Source of the DNA: Trichoplusia ni
Lineage: Eukaryota > Arthropoda > Insecta > Lepidoptera > Noctuidae
Direction of reading: 5' to 3'
DNA length: 64,000 bases
Assembly: GCF_003590095.1 (NCBI RefSeq)
Contig: NC_039492.1
Span: 1,364,001 to 1,428,000, forward strand
In this document: one piece after another, positions 12,746 through 24,832 of the stretch
Layout: the number at the start of each line of letters is the position of its first letter
Numbering within the stretch: position 1 is the first letter of the stretch
The notes under the pieces: generated by a model
What the model saw: the letters and a program-made list of their open reading frames with translations, nothing else
What the model was told of the DNA's origin: nothing
Database searches by the model: none
Program-made: the position numbers and the translations under genes

Positions 12746-14528
12746 TCATAAAATATATTTCATTAAGTAATTTAATAAATGAATCACATGTGATTTTTTT
12801 GTATAATCAATCATGTAATTAAATGCATTAGGATCAATTTCTTGTTGAAGTAAATCAACAATACAATTACAATTTTTAAATATATTAGATTTAGTTTTTT
12901 TATTATATATCCAGGGTACATATTTCTTCGCTTCCGAATGCAAAATCAAATTACTAAAAATAATTTGACTCATTGTTGAAATTAAGGAATCAACTGCAAA
13001 ATCAGAATCTAAATCATCAGATTTTATAAATCATCATATTTAACTGTTTGAGACCCATCTTGACTTTTTACAATTTTTTCAAATTCTATTGATTTAAAAA
13101 CAGGTTTAATTTCTGCCCAGAACGGGAAATGTGGTGATTTGTTTTTAAGACATCCCTTGAGTATTTTTGCTGTATCACGGTGTGAGTGGCCATTAAATGA
13201 ATCAAATAATTTATCAAAAATCAGCAATAAATCTACAGTTTCTTCACACTCAGCTAGTAATATGTTGCATTCTGAAACAAAAAAAAATATATATACATCA
13301 TTAATGTTTGTGGTTATTTATGTTCCTATGCAAAATATATATATAATCAATTTCAAAATATATATATGTATATATATGTATTCACAAGAAAAAGTATATA
13401 TGTATGATTTATATGGATAAAAAATACTTATAATCAAAACATTTAACTGATTTTCATTATGAGTTGCAACATACCTTCTACAAAAAACTTGTTGCTTGTT
13501 TGCTCCATGTCCTTTTCCTTATCCTCCAACATTGAAACTGAAGCGACTGGTTCAACTGATACTTCTGCAACTGCAGATGAGCTAGTGGTATCTAGAAAGT
13601 AGCAATAATCTTGTTAGAAAAGACTAAGCACATACTTTAAAACCTATTAATATAATTGTGCAATTCTACAAAAGACTACTTAGAAGTATTTTAACATAAT
13701 TATAACATTTCACAACTATCAAACAATGTTGTCTCGTCCCAAGCTAAGCAGAACTTGTGTTATGGATACTAGACAGCTGATAAACATACTTTCTAAATAT
13801 AGAAATAATTTACACCCAGACACAGAACAAAATGATGATGCTCATCACACAAATATTTCTCCTGATTGGGAATCAAACCAAAAACCTCTGGCATAGCACT
13901 AAAAGACACTAGCCACTAGACCAACAGGACAGTTAATGCACTTCATTTGCGATGATTAGGTGACAGAAAATAAAATTGAAACAGCACTTATTGGTCTGTG
14001 GTTCATCTTAGGGGCAGATTTCACAGTTATTTCATACATTTAATAGACATCTGCCAAAATGTTAATTGCATATTTGTTTACATGTAAATTGGATGTTATA
14101 ATATGCAAATATATTTATTTACCTGATGGGATAAGGCTGGTGTAAAAGGTTGGCACTGCATTTCTCGTTAATACCGTTCCTTTACCTATGTAGTATTTCT
14201 CAAAATGTTTATAGTCTTATTTGGTTGTAGATGTATGTATCTCCTTTCATTATAATATCATCGTCTAAAACTTGTTTCCAGATCTCAAACCTTTCTTTAT
14301 AACAGTCTGGCTTAGGAAAATGATGTAATGTACCTGAAATTAGAAAGAATGAGTTAATTGCAGGTTGTGAAATTTATGTTTTAAAAATATAGTGATATAT
14401 AATAGTACAAACTTCGATCGGATCGTTCCTACAATAAGATCACTTATTCTATCATCAATAATCATCTTACCTCCTTCTTCACATCCAAAATAGCAATGAG
14501 TGCGAGAGTATTTCGGTAATCTCGCCAT
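12746..14528 (-). pseudogene. Broken P-element/THAP9-like transposase gene
   Basis: Four exon-like blocks with proper splice signals lie on the minus strand: 14528-14471, 14333-14123, 13591-13475 and 13271-12746. The first two encode a THAP zinc finger. They start MARLPKYSRTHCYFGC (C-x3-C), then LHHFPK, the conserved W of IWKQVL, and the closing AVPTFY-like motif. The expected C-x2-H is destroyed by a small deletion near 14,208, which shifts the frame after 'NQIRL'. The third block is a Ser/Glu-rich linker. The fourth carries IFDKLFDSFNG and SPHFPFW, which resemble the C-terminal part of P-element/THAP9 transposases. It meets a stop at 13,024 and continues in another frame (SDDLDSDF onwards). 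The RNase H-like catalytic middle is absent. Exon phases still match, so an intact gene once spanned these blocks. An alternative reading is a domesticated gene with sequence errors. Confidence 0.7.
13795..13945 (-). mobile_element. tRNA-derived SINE copy (second family)
   Basis: Sequence such as 'gaatcaaaccaaaaacctct' followed by 'actagccactagaccaacag' has the look of a reversed tRNA-like head (box B then box A on the minus strand). The body reads 'acacccagacacagaacaa' and 'gctcatcacacaaatattt'. A clear relative lies at 44,985-45,120. It sits in an intron of the broken THAP locus. Confidence 0.55.
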
Positions 14529-15342
14529 CGTAATCCGTAAAAAACGCAGCCAAATTTTTAAATCAAGTAATGTAAACACACGTCGTAGTCCATTAAACGA
14601 TGCCAGGGTCAAGAGAAATAAATATATTCGTCGGTATCCGTTCACGAGAAGCCAAGTAAATACGTAGGAAGCAGTTTCGAGGTCCAGAAAACACGCGATG
14701 GTCAATAATAGGCAAATAAGTCGAAAATAAAACTTGGTAAACTCACGGCACAAGAAACGAACGTTGAGTGAAAAGTTTTCAAAACATATCAGTGCTGTCA
14801 TGTCATTAGCAAAATAAAAATTGCGTATAAGATTAATTGAAGACCGAAAAGGCGATTCAGTTTTTTTTTAATTTTTTTTAGTTTACTTTTTATTAAATAA
14901 TATTTATTAAATTATTAAAAGAATAACATTTTGAAGAAAGCAGTTACTGTAGCGGCATCTAGTAATATTTAAGGGAATATTATGCCTTAGTTGACTTGCC
15001 CTGTGGCATAGATGGCACCACTTTCCATACATTTTGTTTTCTTGTCCTCAAAGTACTGTACTGTCACCCCCATGTGACGGACACAGGTCACAGTAAATCC
15101 GAGCTAAAACGAGTGATAAAAAACTAAGCATTTAAAAGAATTTCGAATTCAAGACGTTATTGGAAAAGTTTTATATTAATCTATAAAACGTCTTATATAC
15201 CCAGTGCCATCAAATAAACTGTTTCTATTGACTGTGTTTCCTGTGAACGCGGAACGTTTTAAGATCGTATCCCGGTAGAATATAGGCACTACCGGTGCCT
15301 ATAAACATAAGACTCACTCTAGTTTTTTAATCTTTATGTGTG

Positions 15343-18300
15343 ATGGGAGATAGAGATTGGAGACCGTTTGTTTACGGCGGCCTCGCGTCGATCGTCGCCG
15401 AATTCGGTGAGCAGAATAATATTATCCAGATTAACATAACCTTAAATGTTATATCACCTGGATCTGGAGGACTACGTATTCCAGATAATTCCAGTTTCCT
15501 AACTTCATGTAGAATTGTAGATAATATGCATCGTAATTTTTTTCGTAAGATAGTTACATTTTGTTCTGTATTTATCTTGTATATCTTCTTTTTTATTATT
15601 TGAATATAAATCAGTAGGTTCTATACAGATGTAAATGTCTAAACAAATATTTTTTCTTTGTATGAATTTATATTTTAGTTTGTAAGTTATCATAACAGTT
15701 TCTAATATCAAGTCAATATGTTATGTATTTTCTGATTATTTTTTCGAACAAGATTCTTATTACTCTTTCTTGTTATTTTTATTAACTGGAATATGATAGT
15801 GGAATATGGAATACCATAGATCACTATAATTGAGCTTAATTAAAATTAAAATTGCATAATTTATTTCATGTATTTAAGAATAAATTGTTAATATAGGAGC
15901 ACTCTTACTGTTTGCATTTGTATGTTCAAACAAACATATTTTTTTATCAACAGGTACATTCCCTATTGACACAACAAAGACACGACTTCAGATTCAGGGC
16001 CAGAAGATAGACCCTCGTCATGTGGAGCTCCGGTACACTGGCATGGTGGACTGCTTCGTCAAGACCTCACAGCAAGAGGGGGTCAAAGCATTGTACTGCG
16101 GGTATGTTATGCATTATAAGGTCATATTCTACCTATGAGGTTACTTGTTACTTGATCTGATCTGGTAATCTTTTATTGCTATGTGTATAAAAAATAATTA
16201 TATATGGCAACCCCTATCACTGAGCTCAAATGTAGCTCAGAATTAGTCCATTTTTCATGTAGATTTGACATATAAATAAAGAGCATCGGTTGGTTTTTAC
16301 AAAACAAAAACAATACTATAATGTAGAACTACATTTAAGATTGGTCATTGATGACAAATTTGTAAATAATTGAGATATTCAAGTACCCAACTAATTTTGC
16401 TAAAATTTGCTGTGAGTTATTTGAAGCCTTAAAAAAAGACACTTTTTATTCAAATATTTAACATCCATGATGATGAAGCAGATGCCTATCACCAATCAGT
16501 ATTATATAATATCTTTGATAACATTCCAATATCTCTGATAATATGACATAATAATTGTGGTAGATTTCCACAGGTAGATATGGTATAATCAGATAAAAGT
16601 AATTTATTTTGATCTTGCTGTGTAGTGATCCTGTTAGGATGAACTATTCTGGTGCCAAATTATCAATTTCTAAAAACCATTTACCTATTATCTGTAATCA
16701 ACATATGTACTTTGTTGTAATCTAAAAACTCTTCTATATGTGACCTTTTAGTCTTAAACAACAACCACTGAAAGTAATTGTAAGAGGTGGTTTCACAAAC
16801 ATTCAACTCATATGCACTAAGAGTATCAGGTTCGTAGATCCCACAAATGCTCGCCCTGCGCGGGGATCGATCCTGCGAAACTTCGTAGGGGATAGGTTAA
16901 TATTTTAGTATGTCGGTTATAATTATATCGATATTCGTGCAGTCGTAGTATGAATAATTAAATAATGGCATTGTCTTCACTATACAACTAATACTTCAAG
17001 GTAAAGCTCTCAACACAATGTGTATGTAAATATCTCTTAGGGTGCTGTTACTTACATAAGTCATTTTAACTAAAATGTACTTTACGCCAACAAGCCGGAT
17101 CTCGGTCGAAGATATGCTTTCCCCAGTCCTAGTTATTAAAGATTTGACAAGTAGGTGTGACGGACATGAAAGCACATGTAGTGAATACGCTCCTAGTGGG
17201 TGATCCCAACAATCTTAATATGTATCGCGATAAAATCTAATAGAAGTAGCATTCAAAGAAATGCAGAAATTATGTTTTTGTTCCTATTAGAATTATGAAT
17301 AAATTCTAGTTTAATTCAGTTAAACGATTGGAAAGTTCAGTTAAAATGTTATTTTTTTGGAAGGTTGACAGGGTCTACAATAGTATCTGAATCTATCAAT
17401 GAATCTAAGTCTTACGACATTAGCATCTCGGATAGCGGACCCCACGTACTTCGTCGCGATAAGCACTCATTGATAAGTCGATAGGTATCTATTGTCCGAC
17501 TATTAGGGCCTGTACAGATGTTGCGGATTGACATGCGGCCGGACTTGCCGCCAAGTTGAGTTGTGGAAGAGTGACAGCGCGCTACCTGCCGTAGAGCGCC
17601 GTCTCTCTTTACACCTGCAATAATATTGCTGTAAGAAGTACTAGCAGGTTTCTCAGGTTCTAGGTTAATTTCAATGCAAAAGCTTACTGTGTTTCGTATA
17701 TGACCGAATAATTACGCTTAAAAGTTTGTGTGTTTGCTACGAAATTATGATGTTGATTTATCTTTATAGATTTGCATAGTGATCTCAGTCAGCTAAATGT
17801 CGAAAGTAGTATTATTCTTATAACAATATAATTTATCATTAGCGTTGTCATCAGAATACACACTTCCAAAATATGTATATGCTCATTAAAAACCTTAATC
17901 TATATCGGCCCTTAAATTCCTTATTTATAACAAGGCGTGCAAATCGCGTGCAAAAACAACACGCAATATTGAGTCATGCGATAAGTGCGCCGTGCTCACA
18001 TGTTTTTATTGTCCTTATCAGTAGACGAAAACAAGACGTAAACAGTTTATATATGTATGTCTGAGACATATCGAGTGATAGTTACATTTTATATGTTTGT
18101 AGTACATGCGTCCGATTGTAAAAACAGACCACGCCCTCTGCCATCTTCAGGGTTGCGGTTTGTGTCGTCATAGTTCAGTAAACAAAGGTTTAACATGACA
18201 AATATGAACGTACATATGCATTGCGCGTAAATTACGTACGTTGCTTGGCCTGTTTGTCGGAGTGACGGTACCTACTTGTGTATAACACACCCTAATGGAT

Positions 18301-21300
18301 TTACCACTCTACATATCACAAGACAAGCTTTTAAATATGGCAGTAGCCTATACCTGACTAGTCTACATAATACTAAGCGCTATTGTATCGTAAGGTTATG
18401 TCATGTCCATAGAATAACTTATCTAAAAGTTTGTAGTAATGGAGTCTGATCAAAGTAATTGAAAATATTGTCATGATGATCCACAGTCGATCGCTGATCA
18501 AACATTTAAGATAAAGATTGCGGCATTTTTAAATTGGTATGTTTCCGTAATTCCTTCTCCACTAAAGTACTGTAGTCTTATAGATATCATCTATCTGTAG
18601 ATTAGACAATCATGTTGTACATGGTAATTTATTGTTCCTTTGTACTTCGCTATCAGTGACCTTGGAGATTCGCGAACGACGTTAGGTAAAAGTGAATTGC
18701 TAGTTTATTTCCTCTGAGTTTATTCGCGACATCGCGAGCGTGAGATAAAAATAACTTCACATTTTTTTGGTTCGTCTTTTAGGGTAATCTTTGCTTTATT
18801 GCATGCTTCTAAATTGATTTTACGAATACTTATTTTTGAGTAGTTAATTATGAAAGTGAGATTTTTATTAAAATTAAAAACGATTTTTTTTCATTTTCAA
18901 ATTTACAGTAATATTATTGAAGTTATGAAAGAGATGAGCAACACGACCTGATAATGTTATTTTTTACTTTTTCTATATGAAGCGGTAGGGCCTAGACATT
19001 TTGAATGGAGACAAGTGATATGAATTTTTCGTGAATCGTTTACATCTACAATTACATTTGCGATAGTGTTCGTGCTAGGGTATAGTGCATCCGATTTCGA
19101 AATATTACTAATTCTTAAATCTTATTTCGATAATCATTCGATTCGATGCAAATAAAGAAAGATAAGAATAATCTTACATTGGTATTGATTTCCGTAACAA
19201 ACACACATGTAATGCTTATTTAATATCTTATTAGTTATTTATTGCCACTTGATACGTGACTGATGCAAGAATCATGTTTGCAATCGCGATGCATTAATTA
19301 ATGATGTTAGGAACTATCGATTGTTGTCAAGCAGTGAAGAAATTATGAAACCTGTTAAAATTAACAACGACCGCGACGCATTTAGTTTTAGATTTCCGTG
19401 TTTTTCTAAAAGACTCCTATAACTCTCTCTCATCTGTCATGAAGTAGTTAAAAGGATTGAGTAACTGGGGACTCCTGAAGGTTTCTAAAAGTGGTATTTA
19501 GCTTCATTACAATGACACATATTACGTTTTGCTCTCAAAATGTTCATGAGTAATTTATATTTTTTATAAGATTTTCATTATATAGGTACGGTACAACATT
19601 TTAAGCGTGTAAATTAGGTATATAATCTAACACAAACACTATAATTTAGGCTACTCGAAATCTAGGTCACTTAAAAATAAGTGTTATCAACAAAATTGTC
19701 AAAACGTACGTTTTGTTGGCACGCTTCCAAGTTTATAACTGAACCAAAGAACTTTGCGTACTAATCGGTTATTGATAAACAAATATTTTCACACCAAGAC
19801 GTAAAAGTTCAGATGAAGAAACCATGTTTGATTCGTTGGGCGGTATCTTTTTGATAAACAGTTTATCAACTGTCACGGTAAAAGAATTTACAATTTTGCT
19901 TTAGTAGACCCGGAGATCACCTACTTAATTGATAATTCCACGCTTTTTTCCAAAAAGTTTTCAACGTTCATTAGAAAAATGGGTGTGATATTTTAAGTAC
20001 AAACCTGTAAGCAAAAAAACACGTGTGCAAAAATGAAGCACGTGATGCAAGAGAAAGAAAATTCCTTCCAAGAATATACCGATGTCTTGTATTTTTAAAC
20101 GACTATTAGTCATAGCGTTAAATGCATATTATATGAAAATATACATCTCATTAACCAGTAATTAAATAACAATTTCTTTCGAATATTTATTCAAACAATT
20201 TTGGCTTTAAGTCTCGTTTGAAGACTGGGCAGAGTGCCAAACAAGATTTCGTAGTAATGTCGAGTGACTGGATTTTAGAAATTAGAAGAACACGTGTTTG
20301 TTCATGACTATTAACAAAGGCCGGATATGTTTATTTTATTCTATGATATTAATCAATGTTATTATGATTTTAAAATCAATTTTGAACTTCAATGTTGCAA
20401 GATTTTCACGTTCTTTGGCGCATTATGCATTACTTACTTTATTTGATCATATTGCAGTAAAAACATTAAACGATCGAGATATTCTTACGATTGACGGAAT
20501 TTTCTTTTTAATTCATGTCAATTACATTGGCGAATCTACATATCATCATTTTGGTTAGAAAATAATTATCAAATAGGCAAGTTACAGATAGTTCTTTCCA
20601 TTTTTTGCAGCTATATTTTCATTTCTTTTTTCATAATATCACCTTTCCATCCGTGTTTCGGAAGGCAAGTTAAATTGTGGGTCCCGACTGTTATTCCTAC
20701 ATCTTTGACAGTCGTTACAGGTAGTCAGAAGCTTGAAAAAGTCTGACAGCCAGTCTAACCAAGGGGTATCGTGTTGCCCAGGTAACTGGGTTAAGGAGGT
20801 CAGATAGGCAGTCGCTCCTTGTAAAACACTGGTACTTAGCTGAAACCGGTTGGACTGGTAGCCGACCCCAACATAGTTGGGAAAAGGCTAGGCCAATGAA
20901 TATCACCTTTCCATATTGTTTCAGCATCTGGCCAGCGGTGTTACGGCAGGCGACGTACGGCACCATCAAGTTCGGCACCTACTACTCCATGAAGGACTGG
21001 ATAGCGCAGCACAGGGCTGACGGCGGCTCCATAGAACACGTGCCCACCAACACGTTCTGTGCGGCCTTCGCTGGTGGCCTCTCCAGTGCCATTGCTAACC
21101 CTACTGATGTACTCAAAGTTAGAATGCAGGTGAGTTGACCGCAAGTGAAGAAAATGATGAAATACTTGATAATATGAATAAAGTATGGCCTGCGGTTTCG
21201 TGGTAACAATATGTATCTGTGGTGGTAAATTATCAGATTGTTTAAGTATGAGTTTTGTGTGTGTGTTAGAATGAATATGATTTCCAAATTTTCGGCATTC

Positions 21301-22678
21301 ATCAAATTTCTTCAGTTAGTTACAACAATGCACATGCATGTCAATAAGATAACAACGTTAGGAGGAGTCACTAACGTTATATGGTTTTTAACAGTTTTTA
21401 ATGATCTAAACGTGAAACGAAGTTAAAATGACGTCGTATCGTTTGTGCAGATGGGCGACGAGAAGCGCAACCTGGTCCGCTGCTTCATCGACATGTACCG
21501 GCTGGAGGGCGTGCGCGGGCTGTGGCGCGGCGTGGGCGCCACGTCGCAGCGCGCGGCGCTCATCGCGGGCGTGGAGCTGCCGGTGTACGACGCCAGCAAG
21601 CGCGCGCTGCTGCCGGCGCTGGGCGACGCGCCGCCCAACCACCTGGCCGCCTCCGCGCTCGCCAGCCTCGGCAGCGCCGTGGCCAGCACGCCGCTCGACG
21701 TCATACGGGTACGAACACTATTACAGCCAGAAAAGACCGAGGAGCGATCGCAAGCGACGGAATCGAACAGAAGGGAATCAAGGCGGTGATACTGACTCAA
21801 GAATCATGAAGTGTCACACATCTTTTTACAACGTTTTGCATATAGATTTCACACCTTTCGCAACCTAACTGAAGCCTTTGATTGAGTAAATCACAACGTG
21901 CCAATAGTTCAAATATTATACAATATTCGCAATCTACAAATAAGTAAATTTGAGAAAGAAATACCAAATAAATAACTGAAACCAAGTAGGAGCACTTAAA
22001 TAATAGTTGTCATCCTTCATTTTGATTCCGAGATACTTCAAGCCTCAAATCTCGGTCCTTTCCTTATTTAACCACTTGTTTTAAATGGCATGCTTAATAT
22101 GCTTATGCCACTGTTTTTTTTATTACAGACGAGAATGATGAACCAAAGAAAAATGAAGAATCAAGTCGCAAATCCAAATGAAAAAATATACACAGGGACG
22201 ATAGACTGCCTACTGCGGGTAAGTAACTTTTAAAAAATCTAATTAAGAGAAGAGTCTAGAACGCGTATTTGCGCGACTCCTTTCGGATTCAAACTTAGCC
22301 TTTAATTAAACATGTGTTGACGCGGTGAACATTCTCACATATGTATATCACATCCTTGTTTTGGTCGTCACAAGAACATAAAACCTCGTTGACTTCACAC
22401 ATCGACACAATCGTGACTTTTATTGATTTCCATTACGACCTCCCGCCTGGCACTCCTGCCTTGGTTTAGCTGTAGGTAAGTTTAACAACGCCTGGAAGGT
22501 ATCTAACCACCATCCTAATTTGGACTCGTGTCAAAAACAGTTGTTTTTCTTCCTTCAGACGGTTCGCAACGAAGGTTTCCTGGCCCTATACAAGGGCTTC
22601 ATTCCGACGTGGCTGCGCATGGGACCCTGGAACATCATATTCTTCCTCACGTACGAGCAGATGAAGCAAATGTATTGA
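15343..22678 (+). CDS. Mitochondrial carrier, SLC25A14/SLC25A30 (UCP5/BMCP/KMCP1) type, 294 aa
   Basis: Six exons: 15343-15406, 15954-16101, 20925-21129, 21451-21708, 22129-22218 and 22559-22678. All junctions are GT-AG and the phases close to 294 codons plus TGA, close to the usual length of about 300. The three carrier signatures are visible: PIDTTKTR (residues 25-32), PTDVLKVR (130-137) and PLDVIRTR (220-227). Six hydrophobic segments are arranged as three pairs. Further features are the family-like opening DWRPFVYGGLASIVAEF and the ending PWNIIFFLTYEQ. These place it with the brain/kidney mitochondrial carriers (Drosophila Bmcp) in the inner mitochondrial membrane. Transported substrates of this branch are reported to be small anions, but nothing here decides the substrate. 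An earlier GTG at 15340 is not used; the first ATG is taken. A SINE lies just upstream of exon 3. Confidence 0.93.
16800..16905 (-). repeat. Diverged tRNA-like SINE scrap in carrier intron 2
   Basis: The string 'cgcggggatcgatcctgcg' resembles a box B, and the flanks ('gttcgtagatcccacaaatg') resemble SINE body. It is too decayed to set ends. The rest of this 4.8-kb intron (16,102-20,634) shows no exon I can support. Confidence 0.35.
20635..20914 (+). mobile_element. SINE insertion with 16-bp target-site duplication beside carrier exon 3
   Basis: The 16-mer 'aatatcacctttccat' occurs at 20635-20650 and again, perfectly, at 20899-20914. It brackets a 248-bp insert. The insert ends in the typical moth SINE tail 'gttgggaaaaggctaggcc' plus 'aatg', and contains 'ctggtagccgaccccaacat'. 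Related tails occur at about 38,715-38,750 and, on the other strand, 62,905-62,935. The second target copy supplies part of the pyrimidine tract of the exon 3 acceptor, only 10 bases from the exon. Confidence 0.9.
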
Positions 22679-22740
22679 GCGAGGGATAACACCAAGACTG
22701 GTTACTGGTGATCAGGTAACATTTATGAAATTATATTATA

Positions 22741-22982
22741 CTAGCTGTTGCCCGCGACTTCGTCCCCGTGGGTAGAAGATATAAGTTATGATTTAGGTAT
22801 ACCTGCCTGGTTTTTTATCTTAGCTCCTATTAGTCGCAGCTTGATGGTTTATAGCCTTAAGCCTTCCTCGATGAATGGTCTTTTCAACACAAAAAGAATT
22901 TTTCAATTTGTACCAATAGTTCCTGAGATTAACGCTTTCAAACAAACAAAGAAACTCTTCAGCTTTATATATTAGTATAGAT
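22741..22982 (+). repeat. Lepidopteran interspersed repeat, full copy
   Basis: It begins 'ctagctgttgcccgcgactt' and ends 'gctttatatattagtatag'. Its body is closely matched, on the opposite strand, by 54,085-54,335; shared strings include 'ccttcctcgatgaatggtct' and 'caacacaaaaag'. It lies 60 bp after the carrier stop codon. Confidence 0.8.
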
Positions 22983-24645
22983 TTCTGAATTAAAGTTGTG
23001 TGTGTTCGTACTAGCCTCAATGGATGTACTGTTAGAAAATCGTGGCTTAGATTGTAGGTTAAACAGGATCCAAATCACACTTTTCTTGTTTTCCTTTCGA
23101 CTTTCAAGGTTAGAAATACTGAAATGAATTCATAGTAGTGTTAAGTGTTGTTCTCATTTAGTATTTGGAAAAATGGTTCAATAAGTTTAGCATTATACTT
23201 GTTATTTTTAGTAAAATAAATCATAGTTTTAAGAATATTTCTAATTGAGAACTTATTCACTAAAACAAACATACCTCGCTTTCAGATCACCAAGGAGCAG
23301 ATAGAATCAAGCGCGGCACGTGTGAGTGAGCTTACGTAGAAGCTAATGTGGGTGCGTGTTGAGTCTGCTACAGCTAAAGCCATCATTTATTATTTTGCGT
23401 CGAGACATACTTTGTGAATTTGTGTAGGCACTGTTATAGTTATGTGGACACTTCAGTTTTTTTATCGAGGTATTTGTTTGACGTTGTTCGAAAAGATTTT
23501 TTGGGTAATTATTAATCATGATCAACATAAATCAATACCCTACTAAACTTCGTAATGCAAATGTAAAATGAAAAAGAGGGTAGTCGGAGAAAATCGTAAA
23601 AAGTCCTTAGTACGTAAGTAGTAATGATGCAGGCGACACGTGCTGCACATAATATATTTAAGTGTTATTTATATCGAATGAATGAGCTTTTGTAGATATT
23701 TACATTAAGTCGCAGGATCACCTGTTTGTATGTAGTTCCTTCGTAATTTTAAATGTATCTTGTGATAACTTTAATTTGCTCTTTTGTAAAGTGTTTTTTT
23801 TTTTGTAAAGGATGGCGAAACAATTTAATTGAATGTTGCATTTGCATTTTTAAACATTGATATTTACTCTACAATGTTCTAAAAATCTTAGAATCTGATG
23901 GAAGCCAATAGCCGGGTCATCCATGTGATGACTGTTTCGAAGGAAAGAACAAATAATGAGATACATGTTCACACTTTCACACAATGTCTATTTTCGGACC
24001 CAACCGGAGACCGCGATGGGCTGAGTTCATTGTTTACTATATAATACGTACGTAGAGAAGACTCTCGGGCTTATACGTGGAACCTTTTGTCCATCATTTT
24101 CTTTATAGTTTTTCAGCGTCCTTTTGTAGAACATTGATCTGGGTTTTTTCTGGTCTGTGGTTGTAAACTGCATTTCATTATTATTGTATTCAACATGTTA
24201 AGGTACACAGGTGAATATATTTGTATAAGAAAAAACTAAGCCATTTAAATTTAAAGCATTTATTTTATATTATCCCAAATTCTTTGCATCTACTAGGTTA
24301 ATTTCGAAGAGGTCTTTATTTAAATTGTTTAAGTGGTCAGCATTTGAATATCTAATATATAAAATTCTCGCGTCGGGTCGACCGATTCTCATGCAATTTT
24401 GTGTCCTTATTGGGTAGTTCAGAGAATCGGAGAACTATTTTTTTACCCCTAGAACACACTTACATGGCAAAACAACGTATGCTGGAACAACTACTAATAG
24501 TATAAAATAATTTAATATTAATCGATTGTTTCTTAGAAACCTGCCAAATCGCATACAACGGATACTTTTTCTACTTGTAACTTGAAGCAAAGCTGCCATT
24601 AACAAAATAAACGTATTTTGATAGTAACTGTCGTGAGAATGATTC

Positions 24646-24832
24646 ATTATTAAATGATGTAACGGTTTACTCACGCGTATTTATCGGGGTAGCCCGACTA
24701 GTTTCGGACCCAACCGGAGTCCTTAATCATGAGCAGACGCGGCGGGATCGCGAGTCGAACTGTTCGACTCGCGAAACTAGTCGGGCTACCCCGATAAATA
24801 CGCGTGAGTAAACCGTTACATCATTTAATAAT
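24646..24832. repeat. Palindromic element: 61-bp perfect inverted repeat with 65-nt spacer
   Basis: The left arm 24646-24706 and right arm 24772-24832 are exact reverse complements by eye, including the core 'actcacgcgtatttatcggg'. The spacer (24707-24771) contains its own small hairpin, 'tcgcgagtcga..tcgactcgcga'. Single-armed relatives occur at 36,138-36,250 and, for the 'ttcggacccaaccgga' part, at about 23,994-24,055. The arms are flanked by a near-repeat 'aaaataaacgta(t/c)tttg' (about 24,604 and 24,834), possibly a target duplication. It looks like a fold-back or head-to-head non-autonomous element. Confidence 0.85.

Noticed and set aside
13340..13400. Dense 'atatata' run as a regulatory element
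   Set aside because: It is a simple AT microsatellite inside the decayed THAP locus.
14340..14801. 153-codon minus ORF covering the THAP first exon
   Set aside because: Only MARLPKYS to CEEGG belongs to the THAP exon; the upstream part is not THAP-like and the downstream part runs into the intron.
20590..20612. Acceptor-like 'ccattttttgcag' upstream of the SINE in carrier intron 2
   Set aside because: No carrier-family sequence follows it, and exon 3 joins exon 2 in the correct phase at 20,925.
20715..20978. 87-codon minus ORF spanning the SINE and carrier exon 3
   Set aside because: It is an antisense shadow of the SINE and the carrier exon.
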